Counted from the first letter of the stretch, positions 26,328-35,433 are shown. The stretch: DNA of 64,000 nucleotides from Pseudomonas sp. efr-133-TYG-5 (GCF_030209175.1 NZ_JARVSM010000001.1:62001-126000); one strand, 5' to 3'. Made by a program: numbers and translations. The notes: generated from the sequence alone by a model not told the origin.

Positions 26328-27359
26328 TTAGTCACCGAGCAGCCATTGAAGTACCGGCAGCTGCCGGGATTCGCCACACACCGGGCGCGATACGTTGCGC
26401 GTATGCCGAGCGCCGAGTCGCTCGTAAAATGCTTGTGCCGACGGATCGGACTCCACCGATAGGGTGTGCACGCCCAGCCCCCGCGCCACAGATAAAGCAT
26501 GCTCCACCAGGCGTCGCCCGTGGCCTCCCTTCATGGCCGACGGGTCGACCCAGCAGTGCTCCAGTTGCCAGCCATCCTCGTCGCGCTCCAAGCCATAGAA
26601 TCCCAGTACCGGGCCATCCGCTGCGACCAGCACTGCGTAATGCCCCGCCAGTTGTGCCGGGGTTACAGTCAGCGCCGCTTCCCACGCCTGCATCCAGGCC
26701 TCGGGATAACCCCAATGGGCCTTGCTGCGTTTAGCCAGGGCACTCAGCGCCGGCGCATCCGCGCCACGGGACGGGCGCAGGATTGGCGTATCGGCCGTCA
26801 ACAACGCTCGCGCCGCCGGGTCAGTGGCCAGCAGGCTGTATTGGTGCAGGCTGAGGAAGCGTTCGTCCTTGTACTCCAACTCCCGCAGGGTTCCCTCAAA
26901 CATGAAACCGAGTCGCTCCAGCAGGCGGGCGCTGGCGGGATTCTCCGGCTCGACATCGGCGTGGATGCGGTGTACGCCGAGGCTGCTCAAAGCGAAGCGG
27001 AGAATGGCACGCAGGCAAGCCTGCATCAGACCCTGTCCCCAGTACTCCGGCATCAGCCAGTAGCCGATATCCAGGCGGCGATCGGCGTGAGACCAGTCAT
27101 TGAAGCCACAGGCGCCCACCAACTCATCCCGCCCCGGCAAGGCGATGCCCCACCATATGCCCCGGCGTTCTTCCAGCAACGCGTCGTACCAGCGCATCTG
27201 CTCTTCCGCCGCTTCGAGGCTGGCGTAAGACACGCCGTAGTGGGCAATCACCTGCGGGTCAGACAGCCCAGCGAAAATCGCATCGACATCACGCGGATGA
27301 ATCCGCCGCAACGTGCAGCGGGGCAGGAAGAATTCGGGAAAATCAGCAATAAGATCCAT
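26328..27359 (-). CDS. Tandem GNAT acetyltransferase (RimJ/RimL-like + second GNAT domain)
   Basis: The 343-residue protein joins two N-acetyltransferase domains. Residues 1-175 are of the RimJ/RimL type (LRRIHPRDVDAIFAGLSDP; GYWLMPEYWGQGLMQACLRAIL; NPASARLLERLGFMFEGTLRE). From about residue 185 a second GNAT domain follows (ILRPSRGADAPALSALAKRSK; VDPSAMKGGHGRRLVEHAL; SDPSAQAFYERLGA). Both carry an acetyl-CoA-binding motif A. Typical members are about 170 residues, so this is a fusion. ATG 27359 is preferred to the upstream GTG 27374. Substrates are unknown. Confidence 0.85.
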   Translation of the reverse strand: MDLIADFPEFFLPRCTLRRIHPRDVDAIFAGLSDPQVIAHYGVSYASLEAAEEQMRWYDALLEERRGIWWGIALPGRDELVGACGFNDWSHADRRLDIGYWLMPEYWGQGLMQACLRAILRFALSSLGVHRIHADVEPENPASARLLERLGFMFEGTLRELEYKDERFLSLHQYSLLATDPAARALLTADTPILRPSRGADAPALSALAKRSKAHWGYPEAWMQAWEAALTVTPAQLAGHYAVLVAADGPVLGFYGLERDEDGWQLEHCWVDPSAMKGGHGRRLVEHALSVARGLGVHTLSVESDPSAQAFYERLGARHTRNVSRPVCGESRQLPVLQWLLGD

Positions 27360-27570
27360 CACGTTCAGATTCACAGCGCCAGGTTAAGGCAAGAATACTC
27401 GCAGCTACGCGGCCTGGAGCACAGGTACAGTCGGGGAGGGGCTGGGCGTAACAGACAGGCACCGATGCCGAGCTGCTGGAGAGGAACGGCGGTTCTGCAC
27501 GGCTGCGGGCGCTTCTGCTCTGAGCTTTTGGGTCTACAGTCTTGTATATCTGGCACTGGAAGCAATTGAA

Positions 27571-28035
27571 ATGAACCTGTCGTCATCGATCTCGCCGCCA
27601 AGGTATGTCTTCCTGCTGGGCTACGGCGGTTTGCTGCCGTTTATTGGTCTTGCGCTCCTCATCCTCACTTCTCTGGACGATCGACAGTTTTGGGCTGTAG
27701 CGCTGCTCAACTATGGCGCTGTCATCCTCAGCTTCATCGGCGCCTTGCACTGGGGCTTCGCCATGTCAGTGCAAAACATGAGCGCCGAACTGCGCCGCGA
27801 CCGGCTTATATGGAGCGTCATTCCGGCGCTTATCGCGTGGCTCAGCACGTTACTGCCTGTACCAGTGGGTTGCTTGCTATTGGTGATCGGATTTGTCGTG
27901 CATTTCTGGCAAGACCGGCGGTTGGTTCGGGTTGTGAGCCTGCACGCCTGGTACCTGCCAATGCGATTGCGCCTGACTGCCGTGGCGTGCGTTTGCCTGC
28001 TTATTGGCGCAGTCGCTTTAGTCTTTAATTCGTGA
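27571..28035 (+). CDS. DUF3429 membrane protein
   Basis: The 154-residue protein has about five hydrophobic helices and the DUF3429 pattern: LLGYGGLLPFIGLALL, the NYGAVILSFIGALHWGFAM segment and the WQDRRLV loop followed by YLPMRLRLTAVACVCLL. Function is unknown; it sits in the inner membrane. It starts at ATG 27571. Confidence 0.85.
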   Translation: MNLSSSISPPRYVFLLGYGGLLPFIGLALLILTSLDDRQFWAVALLNYGAVILSFIGALHWGFAMSVQNMSAELRRDRLIWSVIPALIAWLSTLLPVPVGCLLLVIGFVVHFWQDRRLVRVVSLHAWYLPMRLRLTAVACVCLLIGAVALVFNS

Positions 28036-28037
28036 AA

Positions 28038-28119
28038 CCACGCCGGCCCGAATCGTCGGCTGTGCCGGGCAGTCGATTGTCGCGACTGCTGCGTTTTGGC
28101 AGTCTGGCCTCCGGCGTGG
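28038..28119. repeat. Long-range inverted repeat after the DUF3429 gene
   Basis: CCACGCCGG (28038-28046) pairs with CCGGCGTGG (28111-28119) around 64 bases that can fold further. It starts two bases after the stop codon, so it may help end transcription. Confidence 0.35.
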
Positions 28120-28300
28120 TGGGCGGCTTGTAGCAGCTGTAAGAGTTAAGAAGTCTATCGTTCCTGAAAAGCCTCGCCTGAAAGGACTGCTTCAGCTCCA
28201 GCAAATATATGATTTAACCTATGTATGAATATGAGAGTCGAGTCCCTTCAGGCTATTTCATCAGGGGCTGCCCATAAAAGCAGATGATGGTGGGGTCATT

Positions 28301-28432
28301 TTGAAAAAGAGTCAGCTCCCAGTCAAAACGTGCGTGACCTGCGGCCTTCCTTACACCTGGAGGAAAAAGTGGGCACGCTGCTGGGAGGAGGTGCGTTACT
28401 GCTCGGAGCGTTGCCGGCGGAGCAAAAGCTGA
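28301..28432 (+). CDS. DUF2256 small cysteine-rich protein
   Basis: The 43-residue protein is read from TTG 28301 (ATT 28298 is also in frame): it starts [19 protein letters not shown], continues [14 protein letters not shown] and ends SERCRRSKS. The C-x2-C ... C-x6-C-x3-C layout and the PYTWRKKWA core are the hallmark of DUF2256, a family of about 50 residues that probably binds zinc. Family members often lie near photolyase/cryptochrome genes, but none is seen here. The start has no obvious Shine-Dalgarno. It is convergent with the MvaU-like gene. Confidence 0.8.
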   Translation: MKKSQLPVKTCVTCGLPYTWRKKWARCWEEVRYCSERCRRSKS

Positions 28433-28476
28433 CCAGAAAAGGGCCGTCAAACGCCTTCTTTTTATTCAAACCAAAA

Positions 28477-28839
28477 TCACTTGGTCAGCCAGGACTCAAC
28501 AGTCGTGGAGCCATGTTCAGCTTTCCAGTCCTTAAGCGTTTTGTGGTTACCGCCCTTGGTTTCCACGACTTCGCCGGTGTGAGGATTTTTATAAATCTTC
28601 AACTGGCGCGGCTTGCGACTGGTTCTAGACTCGACGGTTGGAGCGCGACGGCTGGCTCGTGGGTCAAGCAGGTTGATAACGTCTTTCAGGCTGTAGCCAT
28701 ACTTTGCGAGCAGATCGCGCAGCTTCGTTTCGAATTCGATTTCTTTCTTGAGACTTGCATCACCCTTCAGGGCTTCGAGAGCCTGGAGCTGCTCGGCGAG
28801 GTGTTTTTCGAGTTGGCGGAATTCGGCGAGTTTGGACAT
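28477..28839 (-). CDS. mvaU: MvaT/MvaU-family H-NS-like nucleoid protein
   Basis: The 120-residue protein has an N-terminal coiled coil for oligomerisation (MSKLAEFRQLEKHLAEQLQ) and the C-terminal DNA-binding end KIYKNPHTGEVVETKGGNHKTLKDW. The opening MSKLAEFR and LEALK are closer to MvaU than to MvaT as I remember them. These xenogeneic silencers bind AT-rich DNA and can repress T6SS and acquired genes. Pseudomonas genomes often hold several paralogues, so the symbol is tentative. The adjacent unknown genes give no functional hint. Confidence 0.9.
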   Translation of the reverse strand: MSKLAEFRQLEKHLAEQLQALEALKGDASLKKEIEFETKLRDLLAKYGYSLKDVINLLDPRASRRAPTVESRTSRKPRQLKIYKNPHTGEVVETKGGNHKTLKDWKAEHGSTTVESWLTK

Positions 28840-29012
28840 GACAGGTCTCGTTTTGATAGATACCTAAGAGTGCATTGCAGATCTAAGTGATCGGTTGCAA
28901 TCGGCCAGCAGCAGACGCTCACCAGCATTCCCTTTTTCGACGGATCGCCTCCCTTCCAGTCGCCGCCTATCATTACTCAAGGGTTTTGAAGGCAAATTGA
29001 TGGAGGCGAGTA

Positions 29013-29492
29013 ATGAAAAGGATTAAACCCAACGCCCTCGCGTTAATGTTGCTCTTTGCATTTTCAAATGGAGTTTTCGCGGAAACGCCCTCCCATCGGG
29101 ACGCTAAAGTCTTCGTCAATCAGGCTCAGATCGGCCGAAACCTTCGTGGTATTGCGCTAACGGTAGCGACACAGACCGTGAGCTTTACGACGCTCGCTGC
29201 CAAATTGGGGCGCGCGGATGCGTCTTCAGCGGTATCGCAGGAGATCGATGCACTGCTGCCGAAGTATCAACCCCAGTGGGATGAAAACATCGCGCAAGCA
29301 TTTGAAAAAACATTCTCTGAGGAGGAGTTGTCCTCGCTCGCTTTGGAAGGGCGATCATCAAGGTACGCGTCGAAAGTCAGAGAACAACAAAACAAGATTG
29401 GCATGGCGATGGAGTCGAGCTCCAAACCGATTCTGACCGAAATGGTCTCAGAAGCCCTCAATGCTGCGTTGTCCAAGCAATCCCTGAAATAA
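29013..29492 (+). CDS. Periplasmic hypothetical protein (DUF2059-like)
   Basis: The 159-residue protein has a clear signal peptide (KPNALALMLLFAFSNGVFAE, probable cleavage after FA) and a ggaggcg site before ATG 29013. The mature part is helical with the ENIAQAFEKTFSEEELSSLA pattern found in DUF2059-type periplasmic proteins. The family assignment is from a resemblance only. Its function is not known. Confidence 0.75.
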   Translation: MKRIKPNALALMLLFAFSNGVFAETPSHRDAKVFVNQAQIGRNLRGIALTVATQTVSFTTLAAKLGRADASSAVSQEIDALLPKYQPQWDENIAQAFEKTFSEEELSSLALEGRSSRYASKVREQQNKIGMAMESSSKPILTEMVSEALNAALSKQSLK

Positions 29493-29876
29493 GCGTCCTG
29501 TCATTGACACCATTGACGAGGTCGTTCGCCTTCCATTCAAGCGACGGAGTGCTTTGGGTGGTTTTCTGTCTTTCGCGACAGGCAGAAAAAACGATCATCA
29601 GCAGTCATTCGTGCGTGACCGTCTGCAACTCATAGCAGCCCTTCACGGAGCCGTGGACTCAGCGCTGCGGTGGCTCCTGCGCTAAATAACCACGACTTAC
29701 GCTCATCAAATCCTCGGTCGGGAGGATCGGTTTGGCATGAAATGTCGGTTTTTCGGCTTATACGCTTAAATCCTCAGGGCTAGGATGTATTACCTACAGC
29801 GTCGTTGTAAGTGTCCATTGAAACTCGAATGGTCTGCGCTCTATCTCTACAAGTCCCAATGCAGTCAGGAGCAACT
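29493..29876. other. 384-bp intergenic region
   Basis: No gene is supported. At about 29563-29592 an imperfect hairpin (TTTTCTGTC / GACAGGCAGAAAA) may act as a terminator after the periplasmic protein gene. The promoter of the following SnoaL-like gene should lie in the AT-richer stretch around 29740-29800. Confidence 0.4.
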
Positions 29877-30281
29877 ATGAATATTGAAGTAAAAAACAAA
29901 TCCATCGTACTTAAAGCTTTCGATGCTTTATTCAATCAACGTGACTACGATGCGGCCGAGAAGTATTGGTCTGCGGATTATCTTCAGCACAGTGCGCTTA
30001 TCCCTCACGGTCGGCAGGGCTTATTCGACTTGATCAAAAGTTTGCCCAATACGCTGACGTATGAACCCAACGTAATAATGGCTGCGGATGACAAAGTGAT
30101 GGTTCATGGCCGTTTCTCTGGAAACGGTAGTCCGACTGCACTTATCGCAGTAGACATCGTTCGTCTCGAAAATGGCATTCTCGTCGAACACTGGGACGTG
30201 CTCCAGGACGAGGCCACCACAGTCAGTTCTGCCAGTGGCCTACCCATGTTCGGCGCACGTTTCCCGGATTCAATTGAGTAA
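29877..30281 (+). CDS. SnoaL-like/NTF2-fold protein
   Basis: The 134-residue protein starts at ATG 29877 with an excellent caggagc site; a longer upstream frame is rejected. It follows the SnoaL-like pattern: KAFDALFNQRDYDAAEKYWSADYLQHSALIPHG, then MAADDKVMVHGRFSGNG, VDIVRLENGILVEHWDVLQDE. NTF2-fold proteins of this type include ketosteroid-isomerase-like and aldol-cyclase-like enzymes as well as non-catalytic forms. The substrate is unknown. Confidence 0.85.
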   Translation: MNIEVKNKSIVLKAFDALFNQRDYDAAEKYWSADYLQHSALIPHGRQGLFDLIKSLPNTLTYEPNVIMAADDKVMVHGRFSGNGSPTALIAVDIVRLENGILVEHWDVLQDEATTVSSASGLPMFGARFPDSIE

Positions 30282-30420
30282 AGGGGGAGGCTGCGACAAT
30301 CCAATCTTGGCCCCTGAGATTAGAGGGTGCTTCGGGACGGGGATGAGTCCGCCCCGGCTGCGCCAACGAGATTTCATACTCGATAGTTCGATATCGAGCG
30401 ATTTTTACGAGCAGGCGTCG

Positions 30421-31524
30421 TCACACGACCCATTTCAGGGGAGTTTGAGTTCCGCTCTTTGCCGCATCTAGCAACCGATGCAGGCGCAATGCATCGTTGA
30501 ACGTTGCCGCCGCATGGGTGCCTTCGGCAACGTCCTGCGCGTATACGTGATAGAGCTCTGCCAGTTCCAGCACGGCTGACGGCAATGACGAGACCGGCAG
30601 TCGCTGATAACTCTCAGGCACGGGCAACACTTCCAGCGTCAGGTTATCGCCATGCGCGCCCTCGACGACATAGTCGTCGCCGACATCGCCAAACGCCGAA
30701 CGGTTGGTGATTTTCAGGTCGCCCTGGTCGCCGGTGATATCGATCTGCACACCTGAGCCGTTGCGTTTTCCCCCTTCGATGTGGATCGAAATGACGCCGC
30801 CGTTTTCGAGCATGCCGCTGAGTACGAGCTGGTCGGGGGCAGTGCTGTCGAGCGTTTCGCCAGTTTCCTTGATGGTCACTTTCGGGAATTGGTTGACCAT
30901 CAACCCCGAGACGCTTACTGGCCAGCCGGTGGCCGTGAAGAGCATATCGAGGAAGTGTCCGGCGTAGATGGCAATGACGCTGGAAAAGTTTTCCTCTGGA
31001 GCGGTCCAGCGCAGGGCGTTGGGGCGCAAGGCCTGGAAGTAATTCATGCTGACGTGCATGCGCACGGAGCGCACCTTGCCGACGTAGCCTTGTTGAAGCA
31101 GGTCTTGCAGGTAGCGGTTGTGCGGGGCGTGGCGGCGTTGCAGGCCGACGATATGACGCACGCCGGCGTCTTTGGCCAGGTGCAGCAATTGTTCGGAGTC
31201 TGCGGTGGTGGTGGTCAACGGCCATTCGCAGTAGACGTCTTTGCCGGCAGCGATGGCGGCGCGCACGGTTTTTTCGTGTTGCGGGGCGGTGTTGAGCACC
31301 ACGACCAGATCGACTTCAGGGTTGTTGACCAACGCTTCGACCGAATCGGCGACTTGACTGATGGCATACTCGCTGGCCGCAGCTTCGGCACGTTCACGGC
31401 GTTCGCTGTACACCGCTTGCAGGTGATATTGCGGCAACAGATTCAGCACGCGCAGATGGCCGTGGCGAGCCCAGTTGCCAACGCCGATGATGCCGACGCG
31501 AATAGGTGAGTGTGCAGTTGTCAT
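30421..31524 (-). CDS. Gfo/Idh/MocA-family NAD(P)-dependent oxidoreductase
   Basis: The 367-residue protein has the N-terminal Rossmann fold (RVGIIGVGNWARHGHLRVLNLL), the CEWPLTTTTADSEQLL motif (normally EKPxxxxxxxA, here EWP) and a C-terminal alpha/beta dimer domain. ATG 31524 follows gaggacattccc. The Lys of the common EKP motif is replaced by Trp, so catalysis may differ from classic members, which oxidise sugars or inositols. It is divergent from an MFS efflux gene 228 bp away; the pair may act on the same compound. Confidence 0.87.
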   Translation of the reverse strand: MTTAHSPIRVGIIGVGNWARHGHLRVLNLLPQYHLQAVYSERRERAEAAASEYAISQVADSVEALVNNPEVDLVVVLNTAPQHEKTVRAAIAAGKDVYCEWPLTTTTADSEQLLHLAKDAGVRHIVGLQRRHAPHNRYLQDLLQQGYVGKVRSVRMHVSMNYFQALRPNALRWTAPEENFSSVIAIYAGHFLDMLFTATGWPVSVSGLMVNQFPKVTIKETGETLDSTAPDQLVLSGMLENGGVISIHIEGGKRNGSGVQIDITGDQGDLKITNRSAFGDVGDDYVVEGAHGDNLTLEVLPVPESYQRLPVSSLPSAVLELAELYHVYAQDVAEGTHAAATFNDALRLHRLLDAAKSGTQTPLKWVV

Positions 31525-31752
31525 GGGAATGTCCTCGTAGGGTTTGACTGACGAGGTGAAGTCTAGGGAGCGCAGCCTCGCGGAAAAACCGGCCACAGGG
31601 CCGAACTCTGCGGACAGGAAAGGCGCTAATGGCGGCACGGCACACACGTTCGATTGTGGAATGATTGATCCGCAGTGATCGGAGCTGCGCACTGTTTTTC
31701 CGCAGTCGTCAGCTACCTAGCATGGCGCCACTCATTACTGTGGAGCTTTGCC

Positions 31753-32973
31753 ATGAACGATCTGTCTGCCTCACCGGCCACCGCTGCGCTCGCGCCAGCG
31801 GTGCCGTCCTCCTGGCGCGACTGGCTGTCGGTGTCCGCCGTGGCCTTGGGCGCTTTCGCCTTTGTCACCACCGAATACCTGCCGGTCGGCATCCTGCCGC
31901 AAATTGCCGATAGCTTGGGCGTCACCGATGGTGTGGCCGGGTTGATGGTGACCGTGCCGGGCATGGTTGCGGCAGTGTCGGCGCCGGCGATCATGCTGGG
32001 TGCCGGACGCATGAATCGGCGACACCTGTTGCTGCTGTTGACCCTGTTGCTGGTGGCGTCCAACGCCGTTTCCGCGGTGGCACCGTCATTGCCGATCATG
32101 TTGTTGGGCCGCGGCTTGTTGGGAGTGGCACTGGGTGGTTTCTGGGCGGTGGCGATTGCGGCTGCCGGTCGGTTGGTCAGCGAGTCAAAAGCGGCGAAAG
32201 CGACGGCACTGATCTTTGCCGGGATTACCTTGGCGACGGTGTTCGGTGTGCCGTTAGGTACGTTTGTCAGCACGCTGTTTTCGTGGCGGATGTCGTTTGC
32301 CGTGACCGCAGGATTGGCGTTGCTGGCGCTGGTTGCTCAATGGCTGACGCTACCCTCGCTGCCTTCCCGCGAGGGCTTGCAGGTACGCGCGCTGTTGGCG
32401 TTTTTGTCACGCAGCACTGCCCGCCGCAGCATGCTGTTGCTCGGTACGGTGGTGGCGGCGCATTTCACCGCGTACACCTACATTGCGCCGTTCCTCGGGC
32501 AAGAGGCGGGTTTCTCGCCGAGTGCGATCACTGCGATTCTGTTGGGCTTTGGCCTGGTCGGTATGTTGGCGAACTTCGCCATGGCCGGGAGCATCACCAC
32601 GCACTTGCGCGCGTCGCTGGGCGCCGTGGTCTTGCTGATGGTGATCGCGCAATTGGCCTTGCCCGGATTGCAGGGTTGGGGCATGACGTTGGCGGTGCTG
32701 GTGTGGGGGGTTGCCTACGGCGCAATTCCGTTGGGCGTGAGCAGTTGGATGCAACTGACGTCGCCGCAATTGCCGGAAGCCAGTTCAGCCATGTTGGTGA
32801 CCACGTTTCAGGTGGCGATTGCTTCGGGGTCGCTGTTTGGCGGCTTGATGGTTGATCACGCCGGCGCGTCTTCTGCGTTGTGGCTGGGTGCCGCCATCGG
32901 GGTGCTGGGTTTGGCGGTGATGCTCAGTTTCGGTCTCGGCAAAGCGCCGATTGCCGACGCGCTGCAACGCTGA
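31753..32973 (+). CDS. MFS transporter, DHA1/AraJ-type efflux
   Basis: The 406-residue inner-membrane protein has 12 predicted helices and the DHA1 landmarks: FAFVTTEYLPVGILPQIADSLGVTDGVAGLMVT at the first helix pair, GAGRMNRRHLLLLLT for loop 2-3 and LLGRGLLGVALGGFWAVAIAAAGRLV. This set resembles sugar-efflux/AraJ-like exporters. ATG 31753 is preceded by ggagctttgcc. A LysR gene converges on its 3' end with only a 1-bp gap. Confidence 0.88.
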   Translation: MNDLSASPATAALAPAVPSSWRDWLSVSAVALGAFAFVTTEYLPVGILPQIADSLGVTDGVAGLMVTVPGMVAAVSAPAIMLGAGRMNRRHLLLLLTLLLVASNAVSAVAPSLPIMLLGRGLLGVALGGFWAVAIAAAGRLVSESKAAKATALIFAGITLATVFGVPLGTFVSTLFSWRMSFAVTAGLALLALVAQWLTLPSLPSREGLQVRALLAFLSRSTARRSMLLLGTVVAAHFTAYTYIAPFLGQEAGFSPSAITAILLGFGLVGMLANFAMAGSITTHLRASLGAVVLLMVIAQLALPGLQGWGMTLAVLVWGVAYGAIPLGVSSWMQLTSPQLPEASSAMLVTTFQVAIASGSLFGGLMVDHAGASSALWLGAAIGVLGLAVMLSFGLGKAPIADALQR

Positions 32974-32974
32974 T

Positions 32975-33865
32975 TCAAACCTTCAAGATGTTGTCTTTGA
33001 AAAAATCGATCAACACTCGCAACCTCGGTGCCGTCTGCTTCGACGCGGGCCAGAGCATCCACAGGTTGCCGGTGTGATCGGTATAGTTCTCCAGCACCAC
33101 TTTCAGCCTGCCGTCGGCCAACGGCTGCCGGATTGAAAAATCCGGTAGGCAGGCAATCCCCACCCCATCGATCGCCAGGTACGTCAGCGGATCCATCGTG
33201 GTGCAGGTCAATGCCCGCGTCAGGTTCGGCTCGATGTGCGTATCGTCGACGCGCAGCGGCCAACGCTCGATCATCCCGGTGGCCGGAAATTTGTGCAGCA
33301 GGCACACGTGGCGGACCAAATCGTCGGGGTGTGTCGGATCGCCATGTCGCTCCAGATACCCTGGCGATGCCACCAACTGCAATTGATAACCCCCCAGCTT
33401 GCGCGCCATCAGCCGCGAATCCTGCGGTGCGCCCGTGCGGATCACCGCGTCGAACCCTTCTTCTATCACGTCCACCATGCGGTCGGACATGTCCACGTCC
33501 AGTTCGATGTCCGGGTAGGCACGCATGAACCCGGCCAGAACCGGCATGATCAACACGTTCTGGATCGGCACGCTGATGCGTACCTTGCCGCGCGGGGTAG
33601 TGGACAGCTCCAGCAATTCCATTTCTGCCGCTTCCACTTCGCTGAGAATACGCTTGCAGCGGTCCAGGAACAGTTCGCCTTCGGTGGTCAGGGTGACACT
33701 GCGGGTGCTGCGATGGAACAGCCGCACCCCCAGGCGCTCTTCCATTCGCGCCACGCTCTTGCCCACGGCGGAGGAGGAGATCTCCAGCAAGCGACCGGCT
33801 TCGGTAAAGCTGCGGGTTTCGGCCACATGAATGAAGGCCGTGATGCCGCTGAGGCTGTCCATCAT
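32975..33865 (-). CDS. LysR-family transcriptional regulator
   Basis: The 296-residue protein has the LysR winged HTH (AFIHVAETRSFTEAGRLLEISSSAVGKSVARMEERLGVRLFHRSTRSV) and a co-inducer domain opening with GKVRISVPIQNVLIMPVLAGF. It belongs to the CrgA/PecT-like subgroup by general look. It diverges from the metallo-beta-lactamase-fold gene at 34090 across 224 bp, which makes that gene its likeliest target. The inducer is unknown. Confidence 0.92.
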   Translation of the reverse strand: MMDSLSGITAFIHVAETRSFTEAGRLLEISSSAVGKSVARMEERLGVRLFHRSTRSVTLTTEGELFLDRCKRILSEVEAAEMELLELSTTPRGKVRISVPIQNVLIMPVLAGFMRAYPDIELDVDMSDRMVDVIEEGFDAVIRTGAPQDSRLMARKLGGYQLQLVASPGYLERHGDPTHPDDLVRHVCLLHKFPATGMIERWPLRVDDTHIEPNLTRALTCTTMDPLTYLAIDGVGIACLPDFSIRQPLADGRLKVVLENYTDHTGNLWMLWPASKQTAPRLRVLIDFFKDNILKV

Positions 33866-34002
33866 TTGAGGTGTGCTCGGTGCTGGGAAAGGGTTTAGGC
33901 AGAGTAGAGGCGGGCGGGGAAATTGGAAAGGGAAGTAATCGGCAGCCAGGCGTCGGCGTTGACCGCCTTTTTAATACGACTTCTCGAATGCTCAACTAAC
34001 AT

Positions 34003-34020
34003 CAACAGCCAGTGCTGTTG
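34003..34020. promoter_or_regulatory. Inverted repeat in the LysR / MBL divergent promoter region
   Basis: CAACAGC-CAGT-GCTGTTG is a 7-bp dyad between the divergent LysR and MBL-fold genes, about 70 bp before the latter. It is a candidate LysR-type operator, based only on its symmetry and place. Confidence 0.35.
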
Positions 34021-34089
34021 GTCGCTAGTGGGAACTGCCGGTTGGCTTCGTCCCTTGCAGTGCTCCTCTACTAACGAAAAGGAATGGGA

Positions 34090-35070
34090 ATGAAACCCTC
34101 CACGCTAGCTTCGCGCGTCGTCTTTGCAGTAACGCTGGCTATCGGCGGAGGACTTTTCACAGCTGCCCCGGTTCAGGCCGCAGCGCCTATGCAATACAAA
34201 CAAGTCCCGGGCTTCTATCGCATGATGCTGGGCGATTTCGAGGTGACCGCACTTTTCGACGGCGGCATCAGTATTGATTCATCGCTGCTGAGCGGCGACC
34301 CGGCCCTCATCCAGTCGCTGCTGTTGCGATCATTCTTCGATGATCCGCAAAAGGTGTCCGGTTCAGTAACGGGCTATCTGATCAATACGGGTTCAAAACT
34401 CATTCTCATCGACACCGGCACGGGAGGCCATTGGGGTGGGCCTACACTTGGCAAGCTCACTGACAACCTGAGGGCTGCCGGCTACAAACCTGGACAAATC
34501 GACCTGGTGTTGCTGACGCATTTGCACGCTGACCACGTTGGCGGAATTTACGACGCCAAAGGCCAACGCGTGTTCTCGAAGGCACAGATTTCCATGATGA
34601 AGACCGAGAGTGACTTCTGGCTGTCGAAGGACATTGCGGAAAAAGCGCCGGTGGACGCAAAAATATTTTTCCAGATTGCCCAGGCTGCCGCTGCGCCTTA
34701 CAGGGCGGCTGGCAAATGGCAGCCATTGCAGGGCATGGATGAAGTCGTGTCGGGCATTGCTCCAGTTGCCATCCCGGGGCATACGCCAGGGCATGTGGGT
34801 TACAGGATATTGTCGAAGGGGCAATCGCTGCTGATCTGGGGCGATGTTGCCCACGTCGTTTCTGTGCAAATGGCACATCCCGAAGTGGGTATCGCGTTCG
34901 ACGCTGACGGACCAACGGCAATCAAGACCCGCGAAGCACTTTTCGTGAAGTTGGCAGAGGACAAAACCCTGGTCGGTGGTGCTCATATGCCGTTTCCTGG
35001 CTTTGGGCGCCTGCGCAAGGAAGACACAGGCTATTCATGGGGGCCAGTAACCTTCATGAATCTGAACTGA
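34090..35070 (+). CDS. Exported metallo-beta-lactamase-fold hydrolase
   Basis: The 326-residue protein has a signal peptide (SRVVFAVTLAIGGGLFTAAPVQA, cleavage after QAA) and metal motif LTHLHADHVGG, with further ligands in PGHTPGHVG, WGDVAH and the late GGAHMPFPG. This resembles periplasmic MBL-fold lactonases or quorum-quenching-like enzymes, though the substrate cannot be read. ATG 34090 is preferred to 34084 because the aaagga site is too close to the latter. It is divergent from a LysR regulator. Confidence 0.87.
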   Translation: MKPSTLASRVVFAVTLAIGGGLFTAAPVQAAAPMQYKQVPGFYRMMLGDFEVTALFDGGISIDSSLLSGDPALIQSLLLRSFFDDPQKVSGSVTGYLINTGSKLILIDTGTGGHWGGPTLGKLTDNLRAAGYKPGQIDLVLLTHLHADHVGGIYDAKGQRVFSKAQISMMKTESDFWLSKDIAEKAPVDAKIFFQIAQAAAAPYRAAGKWQPLQGMDEVVSGIAPVAIPGHTPGHVGYRILSKGQSLLIWGDVAHVVSVQMAHPEVGIAFDADGPTAIKTREALFVKLAEDKTLVGGAHMPFPGFGRLRKEDTGYSWGPVTFMNLN

Positions 35071-35310
35071 TGGCACCTTCGACAAGGTTAAACGGACCTG
35101 CAGATGAACATTCAAAGCAAGGATGATCATTAAGCGCAAAGTTGTCTTTACGTCGGTTCCATTCTCTGCAGCGTTTTCCAATCCTGCAGCCCGTGAGATG
35201 TCCCGAAACGTCGGTATTTCGACCCATCTACGGCTTAGCTCGCGCCTAGGATAAACCCTGAATTCACCGCACGGGCAACCTGCCCGTCTACTCGAAATCA
35301 GGAGCAGGCC

Positions 35311-35433
35311 ATGAGCACTATCGAACACCTCATTCTTGTACACGGTGCCTGGGCCGACAGCACCAGTCGGAACAAATCGCGTGCCTTGATCGAGGCCGCC
35401 GGCCTGAGTACGACCACCTGCCGCTGTCGCTGA
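35311..35433 (+). pseudogene. 5' remnant of an alpha/beta hydrolase gene
   Basis: ATG 35311, with an aggagc site, opens the frame STIEHLILVHGAWADSTSR, followed by LIEAAGLSTTTC and a TGA at 35431. The HGAWADS start is the usual opening of small alpha/beta hydrolases of about 230-270 residues. Just after, another frame gives LPLSLT, as in the expected next strand. The rest of the gene is missing, so this is a truncated relic. Confidence 0.7.

Noticed and set aside
33972..33981. TAATACGACT, the first ten bases of a T7-type phage promoter
   Set aside because: The match stops there (next bases TCTCGAATG), and no T7-like phage genes are present; a chance match in an AT-rich promoter gap.
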